Assembly (NCBI RefSeq): GCF_004799665.1
Contig: NZ_CP031310.1
Coordinates: 62,001-126,000, forward strand
Length of the DNA stretch: 64,000 nt
Direction: 5' to 3'
Source: Halapricum salinum
Lineage (GTDB): Archaea; Halobacteriota; Halobacteria; Halobacteriales; Haloarculaceae
In this document: positions 51,203 to 61,193 of the stretch, in pieces
How positions within the stretch are numbered: position 1 is the stretch's first letter
Layout of the letters: each line of letters opens with the position of its first letter
Notes under the pieces: model-generated
What the model was told of the DNA's origin: nothing
Seen by the model: only the letters and a program-made list of their open reading frames with translations
Databases searched by the model: none
Made by a program: the position numbers and the translations under genes

Positions 51203-52171
51203 ATGGTACGTTCCAGTCGGCAGCGAGAGCGAGAGCGAGTGGGCACCGACGAGAACACTGAGGAAACCGAGCAGGACGAGAAGGAGGCCTGTCCGGAGTG
51301 TGAGTCGACGTCGCTGGTCGCGAGCGCAGACGGCGGTGAGCTGGTCTGCGACGACTGTGGGCTCGTCATCGAAGAGGGAACCATCGACCGCGGGCCCGAG
51401 TGGCGCGCGTTCGACCACAGCGAGCGCCAGCAGAAGTCCCGCGTGGGCGCACCCACCACGCAGACGATGCACGACAAGGGCCTCACCACGACGATCGACT
51501 GGAAGGACAAGGACGCCTACGGCCGCTCGATCTCCTCGAAAAAGCGCAGTCAGATGCACCGCCTGCGCCGCTGGCAGGAACGTATCCGAACCAAGGACGC
51601 GGGCGAGCGCAACCTCCAGTTCGCCCTCAGCGAGATCGATCGCATGGCCTCCGCACTGGGCGTCCCCCGCTCGGTCCGGGAGGTCGCGTCGGTCATCTAC
51701 CGTCGCGCTCTGGACGACGACCTCATCCGTGGCCGCTCAATCGAAGGTGTCGCCACCGCCGCGCTCTACGCCGCCTGCCGACAGGAAGACATCCCCCGCA
51801 GTCTCGAAGAAGTCTCTGACGTCTCCCGCGTCGAACAGAAAGAGATCGGCCGTACGTACCGCTACATCTCCCAGGAACTCGGCCTCAAGATGGAGCCGGT
51901 CGACCCCAAGAAGTACGTCCCTCGCTTTTGCTCGTCGCTGGAACTCTCCGAAGAGGTGCAAACGAAGGCCAACGAGATTATCGACGTGACCGCCGAACAG
52001 GGCCTGCTCTCGGGCAAATCGCCGACGGGCTACGCTGCCGCCGCCATCTACGCCGCCTCGCTGCTCTGTAACGAGAAGAAGACCCAGCGGGAAGTCGCCG
52101 ACGTGGCGCAGGTGACCGAGGTGACGATCCGGAATCGGTATCAGGAGCAGATCGAAGCGATGGGGATCTGA
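51203..52171 (+). CDS. tfb: Transcription initiation factor B (TFB/TFIIB)
   Basis: A 322-residue general transcription factor. The N-terminal zinc ribbon is CPECESTSL ... CDDCG; the B-reader/linker region ([27 protein letters not shown]) is intact; two cyclin folds follow ([17 protein letters not shown]-like [35 protein letters not shown]) with the C-terminal recognition helix [17 protein letters not shown]. It joins TBP to RNA polymerase and reads BRE sequences. Haloarchaea have several TFBs; this looks like a full, canonical one. Confidence 0.96.
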   Translation: MVRSSRQRERERVGTDENTEETEQDEKEACPECESTSLVASADGGELVCDDCGLVIEEGTIDRGPEWRAFDHSERQQKSRVGAPTTQTMHDKGLTTTIDWKDKDAYGRSISSKKRSQMHRLRRWQERIRTKDAGERNLQFALSEIDRMASALGVPRSVREVASVIYRRALDDDLIRGRSIEGVATAALYAACRQEDIPRSLEEVSDVSRVEQKEIGRTYRYISQELGLKMEPVDPKKYVPRFCSSLELSEEVQTKANEIIDVTAEQGLLSGKSPTGYAAAAIYAASLLCNEKKTQREVADVAQVTEVTIRNRYQEQIEAMGI

Positions 52172-52289
52172 CTGCGGCGACCGCAGGCCGCCCACCAGTA
52201 CCGACTGCAACCCTCGCCTCACAGTTCTCGTTTTCATTCGTTGAAAATGGGACGGTACAGCTATTGCTCTGACTGCGACTACGTCGTGT

Positions 52290-53984
52290 ATGAGACTATT
52301 CGAGCGGTACACCGACATTCTCTGGTGGACGATGGACCGGGTCGGTGTGACGGAGTCGGTCGAACGGAAGGTGCTCGCTGCGGTCGTGATCCAGTTCGGC
52401 ATCTCCGTTCTGCTGGCGACAGTTCCGCTGTTCGTCGATGGGATAGCACAGCTTCTGGTTGCGGTAGGCCTGTTGACTGTCGCTCTGGTCGCGTTCGTCA
52501 ACACGGTCATCATCACCCGCAGGGACATGATCGGACCGATCGAGACCCTCGAACGTCACGCCCGCGCTATCGCCGGGGGCGACTTCTCGACCGACGTTCA
52601 GCGAATCGATCAGGCCGACGAACTCGGCCAGCTGACCGACGAATTCGCCGACATGCAGGCGTATCTGGCTCTGGTCGCCAGACAGGCCGACGCCCTCGCC
52701 CGGAAGGACTTCGACGCGACCGTCCTCGACGAGGAGGTCCCAGGTGAGTTCGGTGACTCCCTCCGGACCATGAACGAGAGCCTCACCGAGTACACTCGTG
52801 AACTCCAGACGATGACCGAACGCCTGGAGCGTCGTTCGGAACGGCTGGACGAACTCGTCGCGGCTTTCGGAAACGCGGCCGAGCGTGCCCGAGCAGGCGA
52901 TCTGACGGCGACGATCGAGGACGAGACCGTCGAACTCGACGACGACTCGTATCGAGCAGTCGCCGAGAACTACAACGCGCTGGTCACGACGCTCGCGGAG
53001 ACGATCGCCGACGTCGCCGACTTCGCTGCAGATGTCGACGCTGCGAGTGACGACGTCGACGCGAGTATGCGCGAGGTCGCAGACGCGAGCGAAGAAGTGG
53101 CGACCTCGGTACAGGCGATCAGCGACGGCGCGGCCGACCAGACCCAGCAGCTCCGGACCGTCTCCGAAGCGATGAACGATCTCTCGGCGACGGTCGAAGA
53201 GATCGCCGCCGCTGCCGACGAGGTAGCCGAAACCGCCAGCACGGCGGCAGAACGCGGCCGATCGGGTCAGACAGCTGCGACCGGCGCGATCGACGAACTC
53301 CACGCGCTGGAGTCCCGGATCGACGAGACCGCACGGGCAGTCGACTCGCTCGTCGACCAGATCGGCGAGATCGACGAGATCGTCACGTTCATCGACGACA
53401 TCGCCGCCGAGACGAACATGCTCGCACTGAACGCCTCGATCGAAGCCGCTCGGGCCGGCGAAGCCGGCGAGGGATTCGCCGTCGTCGCCGAGGAGATCAA
53501 GAGTCTGGCCGAGGAGACTGCCGACGCGGCGGGGGACGTCTCCGACCGTATCGAGACGGTTCAGGACGCTTCCGAATCGGCTGCCGGGGACGTCGAAGCG
53601 ATGACCGCACAGGTCGACGAGACGGTCGTCTCAGTCGAGGGGGCGCTCGGCGATCTGAAAGAGATCGTAACGCTCGTCGAGGACTTCGATAGCGGCGTCC
53701 GCGAGATCAGCACCGCGACCGACGACCAGGCGGCGACCGCGACCGAAGTGGTCGACCTCGTCGACGACGTGGCGACGATCAGCGAGCGGACCGCCGGCGA
53801 GGCCGAGGACGTCGCCGCGGCCGCCGAAGAGCAGACGGCCGCGATCAGCACCGTCACCGACTCCGTCGAGCAACTGTCGGCTGACGCGACGGACCTGCAC
53901 GACCGGCTCGATTCGTTCGTGCTCGATTCGGAGTCGCCCGCCGGAACGAGCTCGCTGTCGGCACCGGCGAGTACAGACGACTGA
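52290..53984 (+). CDS. Methyl-accepting chemotaxis transducer with two transmembrane helices
   Basis: A 564-residue transducer. Two hydrophobic helices at about 27-75 ([20 protein letters not shown] and a following one) leave almost no extracellular loop, so it senses membrane or cytosolic cues. HAMP ([20 protein letters not shown]) and a second HAMP-like unit precede the signalling coiled coil, whose hairpin tip [20 protein letters not shown] contacts CheA/CheW. Glu/Gln-rich methylation helices flank it. Start ATG 52290. No che genes are in the window. Confidence 0.9.
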   Translation: MRLFERYTDILWWTMDRVGVTESVERKVLAAVVIQFGISVLLATVPLFVDGIAQLLVAVGLLTVALVAFVNTVIITRRDMIGPIETLERHARAIAGGDFSTDVQRIDQADELGQLTDEFADMQAYLALVARQADALARKDFDATVLDEEVPGEFGDSLRTMNESLTEYTRELQTMTERLERRSERLDELVAAFGNAAERARAGDLTATIEDETVELDDDSYRAVAENYNALVTTLAETIADVADFAADVDAASDDVDASMREVADASEEVATSVQAISDGAADQTQQLRTVSEAMNDLSATVEEIAAAADEVAETASTAAERGRSGQTAATGAIDELHALESRIDETARAVDSLVDQIGEIDEIVTFIDDIAAETNMLALNASIEAARAGEAGEGFAVVAEEIKSLAEETADAAGDVSDRIETVQDASESAAGDVEAMTAQVDETVVSVEGALGDLKEIVTLVEDFDSGVREISTATDDQAATATEVVDLVDDVATISERTAGEAEDVAAAAEEQTAAISTVTDSVEQLSADATDLHDRLDSFVLDSESPAGTSSLSAPASTDD

Positions 53985-53998
53985 CGCGGTTGGGGCGG

Positions 53999-55663
53999 CT
54001 ACAGCTCTTTGCTCACGTACGGGCCGTCTTGCTCGTAACCCAACTTCTCGCGATAATATTCGCGCGCGCCGATCCCGCTGATGACACTGAGCTTCTCGAA
54101 CCCGGCGTCGCGGGCGCGTCGTTCGGCCTCCCCGAGTAACTTCTTGCCGTACCCCTTGTGCTGCCAGTCGGGGACGTCACCCGTGGCTCCACGGTCGCCG
54201 ACACCGACGGTGTTGCCGTAGACGTGCAGTTCCCGGACGAGTGCGGCGTCGTCCAGTTCTCCCCGCACAGGATCGTTCGGAAATCGGAGCCGGCAGAACC
54301 CTACCAGCAGGTCCTTCTGGCGGTCCTCGTAACTGATGAAGTGTTCCGTGCCGCCGCCGGCCTCGTAGGTGAGCGTGTCGAGCGTGATCTCCTCGGGATC
54401 CTCGTCGTTCATCCCCACTTCGCGACAGCGGATACAGTCACAGGTCCAGCCGTGTTCGGCCATCCGCTGGCGCGCGAGTTGCCGGAGATTGGACTTCTGG
54501 ACGCCGGCCTCGATGAAGTCTGCCGGAATGTCGCGCTGGACGCGCTGGAGACGGGTGTACGGCGGGATCATGTCCTTGATCTCGGCGACCAGTTCGGCGG
54601 CCTCCTCGCTCGAAAGGGGGTCGTAGTCGTCGCGGTGCCACATGTCGTAGGTCGCCGTCCCCTCGACGATCAGCGTCGGATAGATCTTGAGGTAGTCCGG
54701 CCGCCAGTCGCTGTGCTCGAAGATGCGACGGAAGTCCTCGAGACACATCTCTGTCGACATGCCGGGCTGGCCGGGCATCATGTGATAGCCGACCTTGAAC
54801 CCGGCGTCGCGGAGGCGGCGCGTCGCGTCGATGCTGGCCTGGATGCCGTGACCGCGGTGCATCTCGCGGTTGATCCGCTCGTAGGTGGTCTGGACGCCAA
54901 CCTCGACTTTCGTGCCCCCCAGTCGTAACATCCGGTCGATCTGCTCGGGGTCACACCAGTCGGGCTTGGTCTCGAATGTCGTCCCGATATTTCTGATACT
55001 GTTGGTCTCGTTCTCGGCGATGACGTCCTCCAGATACGAAAATTCGTATTCCTCGGGATCCTGGGCGAACGAGACGCCTTCGGCTGGCTCCGGGTCGGCG
55101 TCGGGGTCGAAGTCGTTCATCGCTTCGAGCGCGCGCTTGACGAACCACTCCTGGTAGTCGTGGCTGCGGGCGGTCATCGTCCCGCCCATCAGGATCAACT
55201 CCACTTTGTCGACGGTGTGGCCGATCTCACGGAGCTGGTTCAATCGGAGCGTGACCTGTCCGTAGGGGTCGTAGTCGTTCTGCTTGCCCCGGGCTGCAGC
55301 GGGCTCGTTGCCGGTGTAGCTCTGGGCGCTCGAGAACTCCGAATCAGGGCCGCCCGGACAGTAGAGACACTTCCCGTGGGGGCAGCGCTCGGGCGAGGTC
55401 ATGATCGCCACGGGCGCGACGCCCGAGGCCGTCCGGACGGGCTTGCGACGCAGCACCGATTCCAGTTCCTCCCGGCGGCCCTCTGGGGCGCGGTCGAGCA
55501 ACTCGGAGTTCTTTGGAACCTTCGGTGCGGCGTGTTTCGAGCAGACCTCGCGTTTGGCCTGCTCGACATCGTCGCGCTCGATCTCGCCGTCGAGAATTCG
55601 CTCGATCAGCTCCTCGCAGACGCGTTCGAAGGTCTCGTCGGTCCCGGCAGTGTCAGTACTCAT
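53999..55663 (-). CDS. elp3: Elp3, tRNA uridine(34) 5-carboxymethyl-forming radical SAM/acetyltransferase
   Basis: A 554-residue enzyme that builds the cm5 group on wobble uridine. The radical-SAM cluster is CPHGKCLYCPGG (near residue 95) and the C-terminal GNAT domain carries HKGYGKKLLGEAERRARDAG for acetyl-CoA. RLGGTKVEVGVQTTYERI and KVGYHMMPGQPG are core radical-SAM strands. It has the usual archaeal length, acting without the other Elongator subunits. It converges on the transducer gene with a 14-bp gap. Confidence 0.95.
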   Translation of the reverse strand: MSTDTAGTDETFERVCEELIERILDGEIERDDVEQAKREVCSKHAAPKVPKNSELLDRAPEGRREELESVLRRKPVRTASGVAPVAIMTSPERCPHGKCLYCPGGPDSEFSSAQSYTGNEPAAARGKQNDYDPYGQVTLRLNQLREIGHTVDKVELILMGGTMTARSHDYQEWFVKRALEAMNDFDPDADPEPAEGVSFAQDPEEYEFSYLEDVIAENETNSIRNIGTTFETKPDWCDPEQIDRMLRLGGTKVEVGVQTTYERINREMHRGHGIQASIDATRRLRDAGFKVGYHMMPGQPGMSTEMCLEDFRRIFEHSDWRPDYLKIYPTLIVEGTATYDMWHRDDYDPLSSEEAAELVAEIKDMIPPYTRLQRVQRDIPADFIEAGVQKSNLRQLARQRMAEHGWTCDCIRCREVGMNDEDPEEITLDTLTYEAGGGTEHFISYEDRQKDLLVGFCRLRFPNDPVRGELDDAALVRELHVYGNTVGVGDRGATGDVPDWQHKGYGKKLLGEAERRARDAGFEKLSVISGIGAREYYREKLGYEQDGPYVSKEL

Positions 55664-55720
55664 AGCCGCGTAACTGTCTCCTAGTGGTCGAGTAAGGCGA
55701 ATAAGGGTGTCGCTCCGCGC

Positions 55721-57931
55721 TTAGACGTGGTCGGCGACGGTCTCGACGACCGAATCGAGCACTTCGGTCCGGCGGCCCGCGAGGAAGGTCAGCTGCTGGG
55801 AACGGGTGCTCCCTGCTTCGACGCCCGCGTCGGGGAGAGCCTCGGCGACGGCGTCGGCGACGGCGCGCACGTCCAGTTCGTGCTCACTGCGGAGGTGGAG
55901 TTCGTCCTCGGCGACACCGACGATGGCGTCGACGTCCGCACGCTGGCGGCGGAGCAGTTCGTCCAGCAGCAGCGTCGTCGGCGGGAAGTCGAAGCGGTGC
56001 GTGAACGCGTCCGTGTCGAGGACGGCGACGTCGGCGCCGTCGACCGTCTGGACGTCGAAGTTGGCTTCCGCGGTCTCGACGGCGATGTCGAGTTTCGTGC
56101 GGAACTGCTCGCTGACGTGAGCGGCGAGTCCGCGGGCGTCCTCGTCGTCGACGTCGCTCGCCCGGCCCTCGAACAGGAGGTCGGCGATCAGCTGGCGCTT
56201 GTCCTCGTAGGACTGGTAGTACGCCTCCAGCGCGACCGCGTCGCGAATGTCAGCGATCGTCTCGGCGTCGTAGCCCGCCTCGCTGGCTGCCTCGGCGTAG
56301 GCCTCGGGAGCGTCTTCCCAGAAGCTCACGGCGGGTAGATGGCGAATGTCCTCACGGACACCCTCGTCGACGTGGACCGCGACGTTCGCGGCGACCGTCG
56401 CCGCCGTCGGGCCGTCGAGCTGGCCGTCGACCGTCGTCAGCGCCGCGGGATCGGTGTTCGGGCTGACGACCGTCTCGACTTCCTCGGCGATCTCGGGTTC
56501 GGCGACTGTGTCGACGACCACGCGGTCTGCGTCATAGACGTTCAGGAATTCCAGCCCGTCGAGGGACTCGCGGGTCCCGCCGACGGCGGCGAAGACGTAC
56601 AGGGGGAGCTGCTCGTCGTGGCGCTCGCGGTTGCCGAGCATCGTCGTGACGTCCTTGGTCGCGTCGTCCATCTCGTAGACGTCGCCCTCCAGCGGTCGGC
56701 GATCGAAGTAGTGATACTCGGCGTCGGATCGCGAATGCTGCTCACGAATGAGCGGCAGGGTCGCCCGCTCGATGGCCGCGCCGGCGACGTAGCCGTCGGC
56801 GGTCGCGCTGTGGCGGACGATCACCGGGCGATCCTCGAAGACGGCGCGTCGGATCGCACCCGCAGCGTCACGGAACGCCTCGGAGAGATCTGCCAGCGTC
56901 TCGTCGTCCGCCAGCAGATCGACCGCGTCGGGGCGAGCCTTCTCGGTGAGCGAGGCTTCCATCCGCTCGACGGTCTCCTCGCGCTCGTCACCTTCGAGTT
57001 CGACCAGTTCCTCGGTCTCGACTTGCAGTTCGCCACGGCGACGCCGGACCTCGCCGGTCAGTCGCACGACGTCGTCCTCGCCGATGTCGGGATAGGCGCG
57101 GACGCCGGCCTCTTCGAAGGCCGCACAGTCGACGGTCCCGGTGCCGTCGGCGAGTTCGAACACAGTCGGGCCGCTGGTCTGGCGCGCCGTCTCGATGACG
57201 CCTTCCAGGTCGACGACCTCACCGACGTGATCGTCGAGACTGTCGACCGTCACGAGTTCCGCCTCGACCTCCTCGGCGGGCTTCTGGACGGCCGTAGCAC
57301 CGGCTCCACCTGACTCACTGACGGTCTCGGCCTGCGAGTCGGCCTGTCGGGACCGAACCGCACCGGCTTCCGGTTGGTCCGCTTCCGGCTCGGCGTCGGC
57401 CTGTGTCTGGTCGTCCCAGTCGTCGCTCTGTTGTGCCTCGTCCTGGGCCTCGGTCTCCTGCTGGTCGTCCCGATCGTCGGTCTCCTGTCGATCGTCTCGC
57501 TGCTCCTGTTCGGCTGACTGGTCGTCCGATTCCTCGTCCTCGACGTCTTCGGGCAGTTTCGGCCCGTCGAACTCGGGGTCGTCGATCAGTTTCCCGCGGA
57601 ACTCGCGGTCGGACTGGCGGATCGACCAGCCGAGATCGATGTTGCCGTTGTCTCTGACGTTTTTCACCTGGACGTAGACCGTCTCGCCCGGCTCCCAGTC
57701 GAGGTTGTCGAGCCGTCGGTCGAGCTCGCTCTCGTGGAGCAGGCCGGTGACGCTGTCACCGATGTCGACGAAGACGCCGAACTCGGCGAAGCCGTCGACC
57801 GAACCCTTGTAGTATCGGCCGGGCGTGAGCTGGCCGGGACGTGTGCCCCGGAACTCGAACGCTACGTCTTCCTGGTGAATGTCGCAGATCTTGCCATCGA
57901 CAGAGGTACCGCAAATGATGCACGAACCCAT
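55721..57931 (-). CDS. Zinc-finger/S1/OB/DHH-fold protein with degenerate DHH motifs (RecJ-related)
   Basis: 736 residues. A treble-cleft-like finger (Cys4, Cys7, Cys16, His19) is followed by an S1 domain (37-105, GSVDGFAEFGVFVDIGDSVT), an acidic Gln/Glu/Asp linker (125-215), an OB fold (235-310) and a DHH-phosphoesterase-like region (365-600). There the first motif reads HSATADG (374-380) in place of H-x-D-A-D-G and the DHH itself is DTV (474-476), so metal binding is probably lost. It likely binds single-stranded nucleic acid as a structural RecJ/Cdc45-like partner. Start ATG 57931 is chosen because it opens the zinc finger. Confidence 0.78.
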   Translation of the reverse strand: MGSCIICGTSVDGKICDIHQEDVAFEFRGTRPGQLTPGRYYKGSVDGFAEFGVFVDIGDSVTGLLHESELDRRLDNLDWEPGETVYVQVKNVRDNGNIDLGWSIRQSDREFRGKLIDDPEFDGPKLPEDVEDEESDDQSAEQEQRDDRQETDDRDDQQETEAQDEAQQSDDWDDQTQADAEPEADQPEAGAVRSRQADSQAETVSESGGAGATAVQKPAEEVEAELVTVDSLDDHVGEVVDLEGVIETARQTSGPTVFELADGTGTVDCAAFEEAGVRAYPDIGEDDVVRLTGEVRRRRGELQVETEELVELEGDEREETVERMEASLTEKARPDAVDLLADDETLADLSEAFRDAAGAIRRAVFEDRPVIVRHSATADGYVAGAAIERATLPLIREQHSRSDAEYHYFDRRPLEGDVYEMDDATKDVTTMLGNRERHDEQLPLYVFAAVGGTRESLDGLEFLNVYDADRVVVDTVAEPEIAEEVETVVSPNTDPAALTTVDGQLDGPTAATVAANVAVHVDEGVREDIRHLPAVSFWEDAPEAYAEAASEAGYDAETIADIRDAVALEAYYQSYEDKRQLIADLLFEGRASDVDDEDARGLAAHVSEQFRTKLDIAVETAEANFDVQTVDGADVAVLDTDAFTHRFDFPPTTLLLDELLRRQRADVDAIVGVAEDELHLRSEHELDVRAVADAVAEALPDAGVEAGSTRSQQLTFLAGRRTEVLDSVVETVADHV

Positions 57932-57990
57932 TGGTCTGTCCAAATACATCCGGATTAAAACGGTTGTCGAATCGGCCGCGCCCACCTCAG

Positions 57991-58254
57991 TCACTCGAAG
58001 ACTGGGCTATCGTCGCGGAGTCGGTCGATTTCCTCGGTCAGCGTCGCGATTTGCTCGGGAAACATCGCTATCTCGATCTCGTTGCCCTCGTCGTCGGCCA
58101 CGGAAAGTTTCACGCGCTTGTCGCCGTACTCGCGAACCCCCACGGATTCGGTGTCGTAGAGTTTGACCGTCGCCGATCGGGTCGACGGACCGACGTGCTT
58201 GATCGCGCCGTCTTGCAGCTCGAACATGAAGTCGTCGAGGTCGATCGTCAGCAT
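57991..58254 (-). CDS. Small conserved haloarchaeal protein (87 aa)
   Basis: An 87-residue soluble protein starting MLTIDLDDFMFELQDGAIKH and containing VKLYDTESVGVREYGDKRVK and IAMFPEQIATLTEEIDRL, a beta-rich front and a helical end. It matches no domain I can name. It lies between the DHH-fold gene and the YIP1-like gene, all leftward, spaced 59 and 25 bp. Start ATG 58254; the longer in-frame extension overlaps the YIP1-like gene in another frame and is rejected. Confidence 0.68.
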   Translation of the reverse strand: MLTIDLDDFMFELQDGAIKHVGPSTRSATVKLYDTESVGVREYGDKRVKLSVADDEGNEIEIAMFPEQIATLTEEIDRLRDDSPVFE

Positions 58255-58279
58255 GCCAGATCCGGCGGTGGCCAGCGGC

Positions 58280-58909
58280 TTAAATTGAGAGGACTCCGAC
58301 GACGTCGCCGACGTTCTGGACGGTCCAGTCGACGAGCCGGCGGGCCGCCCCGAACCCGCGGAAGCCGTAGCCGAAGCCGATCGCCGCGGGGATGGCGATG
58401 GCAGGAACGACCCGTCGATACGGCGCGTCGTGGACCACGGCGATTCCGACAGCGAGCAGTATCGTCCCGTAAGCCGCGCAGGCGACACGGACCGCGGGGA
58501 TCGGCAGGCCGGCGAACACACAGGGTGCCGTCGCGTAGGCCATCACCTGAACCGTCTCGCTGATCCCCGCCCGGTCTGGAACCAAGGCCATGAGCAGGAC
58601 CGTCTGGAGCGCCACCAGCAAGTGTAGTGCCAGCGGCGCGATGAGAATCGCCGTCACCGCCAGCCACAACAGCGCCCCGGCCGGCCCGCCGCCGATCCAC
58701 TCGATGGACGACGGGACGAGAGCGTAGCGACTCCCCTCTGCGATCACCACCACGGCGATCAGGAAGAACAACCCTGGGGCCTGATCCGCGGGCGCGACGG
58801 CCGCCCGGAAGAACCGTCGCGGCGCGATCAGGACCTCGACCCACGCACGAGCGACCGCCCGCGGCCCCCTGTCACGCCCGCCCTCGGGGTTCTCGATCCA
58901 CTGTGTCAC
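58280..58909 (-). CDS. YIP1-family membrane protein
   Basis: A 209-residue protein from the GTG at 58909 (MTQWIENPEGGRDRG). After a short cytosolic leader with the typical FFRAAVAPADQAPGLFFLI segment there are five hydrophobic helices, as in the YIP1/DUF1282 membrane family, whose prokaryotic role is unknown. The GTG start is preferred because homologues begin with W-x-x-NP-x-GGRDRGP; the longer frame from 58981 overlaps spacer. Leftward, probably co-transcribed with the small downstream gene. Confidence 0.72.
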   Translation of the reverse strand: MTQWIENPEGGRDRGPRAVARAWVEVLIAPRRFFRAAVAPADQAPGLFFLIAVVVIAEGSRYALVPSSIEWIGGGPAGALLWLAVTAILIAPLALHLLVALQTVLLMALVPDRAGISETVQVMAYATAPCVFAGLPIPAVRVACAAYGTILLAVGIAVVHDAPYRRVVPAIAIPAAIGFGYGFRGFGAARRLVDWTVQNVGDVVGVLSI

Positions 58910-59035
58910 GGTCCCGTCTCGGGGCCGGGGTGATTTGTCCGTTTGGAAATCCGACGCGTCCAGCCCGGTGGGACAGAACACGAGTCCGGACTCTACGGAC
59001 GGTACATTGAGGCGGGCCGGGATCCAGGCCGGGAT

Positions 59036-59446
59036 ATGAACCGACGTGCGTTACTCGGGTCCGCCGCTGTGGTGGTCGGTGGCGGACTCGCGGGCTGTGG
59101 TGGGACCGGATTTTCGGGGACAGTCGGGACCAACGAGACGCCGTTCTCAGTCGAGCACAGCCACGACTACGACGCCACGCCCTCGGGGACGCGCTACGTG
59201 ATCTCGGTCACGGCGACGAACGACGGCAACGACCCAGTTCCGGAGGATAATCGCCGCCCCAAATTCGCGTGTGTCTTTCGGGACGAATCGGGTGATACGA
59301 TCCACGAGACGTCCCGGGAACTCCTCGAATCGATCCCTCCCGGCGGATCGGTCGATCTGGAGTTTATCCTCGCGGTCGATGTCGACCAGGCGAAACGGTA
59401 CGTCCTCTCGGTGGGGTGGGCACCGGACCAGGAATCAGGCGAGTAG
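59036..59446 (+). CDS. Small Tat-exported lipoprotein
   Basis: 136 residues. The N-terminus MNRRALLGSAAVVVGGGLAG ends in a lipobox LAGC, giving a lipid anchor. The mature part is a beta-sandwich-like domain (YVISVTATNDGNDPVPEDNR, VDLEFILAVDVDQAKRYVLS), similar in pattern to small haloarchaeal FxLYD/transglutaminase-inhibitor-like extracellular domains. No enzyme motif. It converges on the FMN reductase gene across a tandem repeat. Confidence 0.7.
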   Translation: MNRRALLGSAAVVVGGGLAGCGGTGFSGTVGTNETPFSVEHSHDYDATPSGTRYVISVTATNDGNDPVPEDNRRPKFACVFRDESGDTIHETSRELLESIPPGGSVDLEFILAVDVDQAKRYVLSVGWAPDQESGE

Positions 59447-59452
59447 TCAGCG

Positions 59453-59568
59453 CCTTCGACGCCGACGATCGAATTCTCGTGGCCCGAGGCCACTCGGTCA
59501 ATCGTCGACACCTTCGACGCCAACTATCGAATTCTCGTGGCACGAGGCCACTCGGTCAATCGTCGGCG
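59453..59568. repeat. 58-bp tandem duplication at a convergent gene junction
   Basis: Two units, 59453-59510 and 59511-59568, are 53/58 identical. The second contains the last codons and stop of the leftward FMN reductase gene; the first is a displaced copy of that tail and 3' region. Each holds a small hairpin: GTGGCC-CGA-GGCCAC in unit 1 and CTCGTG-G-CACGAG in unit 2. It may have arisen by slippage and could act as a terminator pair for both genes. Confidence 0.8.
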
Positions 59569-60134
59569 CCGACGTTCTCCAGGCTCTCCATGCACGCCGG
59601 ATCGGGTTCGATATTCGCGTACCTGACGGCCTCCTCGCCGAGTGTCGCGACGCGCTCGTCGATGTCGCTATCGGTAATCTCGCCCTCCGCGACGACCGTC
59701 CGCGCACGCGGCAACGCCGCCTGGTGGGGGATCACCCAGCAGTCCAGCGCGCGACAGACCGACCGAAGGTGCTCCAGGGCCGTGATCGGGAAGGATCCGC
59801 CGGCGACTCCGAGCAGACCGACAGTCTTCTTCTCGAACTCGTCGAACCCACAGTAATCGAGGGCGTTCTTCAGCGCCGAGGAGTACGAGCCGTGATAGAC
59901 GGGCGTCCCCAGGAGGATCGAGTCGGCCTCGTCGATTCGCTGCTGGAGTTGCGCTGCGTCGCCGACCTCGCGTGCGTCCGCATCGAACACTGGAAGGTCG
60001 AGGTTTCGAAGGTCGATCAGATCCGTACTCGCACCCGCCTCAGACGCGGCTTCGAGCGCACGCTCCAGTGCGACGCGTGTGTAGCTGGCGTCTCTGAGAC
60101 TGCCGGCGACGGCGACGACGTGTGGTGCTGTCAT
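59556..60134 (-). CDS. NADPH-dependent FMN reductase (flavodoxin-like fold)
   Basis: A 192-residue flavoprotein with the FMN phosphate-binding start VAVAGSLRDASYTRVALERA and the motif LLGTPVYHGSYSSALKNALD typical of the NADPH-dependent FMN reductase family (ArsH/azoreductase relatives). It reduces free FMN or quinone-like acceptors in the cytosol. Start ATG 60134. Its 3' end is duplicated just downstream (59453-59510). Confidence 0.88.
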   Translation of the reverse strand: MTAPHVVAVAGSLRDASYTRVALERALEAASEAGASTDLIDLRNLDLPVFDADAREVGDAAQLQQRIDEADSILLGTPVYHGSYSSALKNALDYCGFDEFEKKTVGLLGVAGGSFPITALEHLRSVCRALDCWVIPHQAALPRARTVVAEGEITDSDIDERVATLGEEAVRYANIEPDPACMESLENVGADD

Positions 60135-60199
60135 GGCCCGGAATTCGACCGCGCTGATAAAATAGCCGTGGTGTTTCGGCTCTTCTCACGATAGCCCGG

Positions 60200-61123
60200 T
60201 TATCGCCTGAGTCGGGCGACGGTGTTCCCACCGTCGTCGACGAGTTCGACCAGCCCGTCGTCTTCGAGATCTTCGAGAAGCCCCAGCAGCCACTCGCGAC
60301 TCCCTTCGCCGTCGCTGTCGGGGACGTAATCGACACGCACGCGTGGCCCGAGATCGTCGATTTCGAGTTCCGCGGCGTCTTTGAGGATCGAAATTACGCG
60401 TCCGCGCATCTGCCGGCGGCTCCCCTCGAATTCGGGCTGGGTAGGGACGTCCGGCGCGGTGAAGTCGCCCGTCTCGTAGGCGTGACACCACTGTCGCCAG
60501 GGACAGCCCGCCGCGTCACACGACGGTGTCTTCTCGCAGGCGACCCCGCCGAGTTCCATGATCGCGTTGTTCCACACCCGCGATTCCCCCTCGGGCATGA
60601 GGTCGCGGGCGACGCGCTCGAACGCCGAATCATCGTCAGGGACGTCGAACGCGCGGTAGAGCACGCGCTTGACGTTCGTGTCGACGACGGCGTCGCCGTT
60701 GTCGAACGCGAAGGAGGCGACGGCATTGGCGGTGTAGGGACCGACGCCCATCAGCTCCTGCAGCCCCTCGGGATCACGCGGGAACTCGCCGTCGTACTCC
60801 TCGACGACTTGCCGCGCGGCCTCGTGGAGGTACTTCGCGCGGTTGTTGTACCCGAGGCTGTGATCGGTCCAGAAGCCCACGACGTCCGCCCGATCGGCCG
60901 CCGCCAGATCCTCGGGTGTGGGCCAGGTATCCAGAAAGTCCTCCCAGGCCGAGACGACCCGATCGAGTTGGGTCTGCTGGCTCATCACCTCCGAGACGAG
61001 GATCTCGTAGGCGTCGTCGGTCCGCCGCCACGGGAAGTCGCGATGATCGTCCTCGTACCACTCGATCAGCGCCTGCTGAACCGCTCCGGAGTCTGCGGGG
61101 AGATACTCGGCCGACTCGCTCAT
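60200..61123 (-). CDS. mutY: A/G-specific adenine DNA glycosylase
   Basis: A 307-residue base-excision enzyme removing A opposite 8-oxoG. Visible are WYEDDHRDFPWRRTDDAYEI, SEVMSQQTQLDRV (catalytic Glu and minor-groove residues), the helix-hairpin-helix LMGVGPYTANAVASFAF, catalytic Asp in AVVDTNVKRVLYR and the iron-sulphur cysteines CEKTPSC ... CPWRQWC. The C-terminus has a winged-helix-like segment instead of the bacterial MutT-like domain. Start ATG 61123 (MSESAEYLP); the in-frame extension is arginine-rich spacer. Confidence 0.92.
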   Translation of the reverse strand: MSESAEYLPADSGAVQQALIEWYEDDHRDFPWRRTDDAYEILVSEVMSQQTQLDRVVSAWEDFLDTWPTPEDLAAADRADVVGFWTDHSLGYNNRAKYLHEAARQVVEEYDGEFPRDPEGLQELMGVGPYTANAVASFAFDNGDAVVDTNVKRVLYRAFDVPDDDSAFERVARDLMPEGESRVWNNAIMELGGVACEKTPSCDAAGCPWRQWCHAYETGDFTAPDVPTQPEFEGSRRQMRGRVISILKDAAELEIDDLGPRVRVDYVPDSDGEGSREWLLGLLEDLEDDGLVELVDDGGNTVARLRR

Positions 61124-61193
61124 CACCCGGAGGTTCGGCCCCGCGACCTTGAGTGTGCCGGACCCCGAAGGCCCCACGCGGAGGCGCAGGCCC

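Noticed and set aside
52241-52747. 168-codon frame with an initial CSDCDY motif before the transducer
   Set aside because: It overlaps the transducer in another frame and becomes Arg/Gly-rich; the Cys pair alone is not enough for a zinc-ribbon gene.
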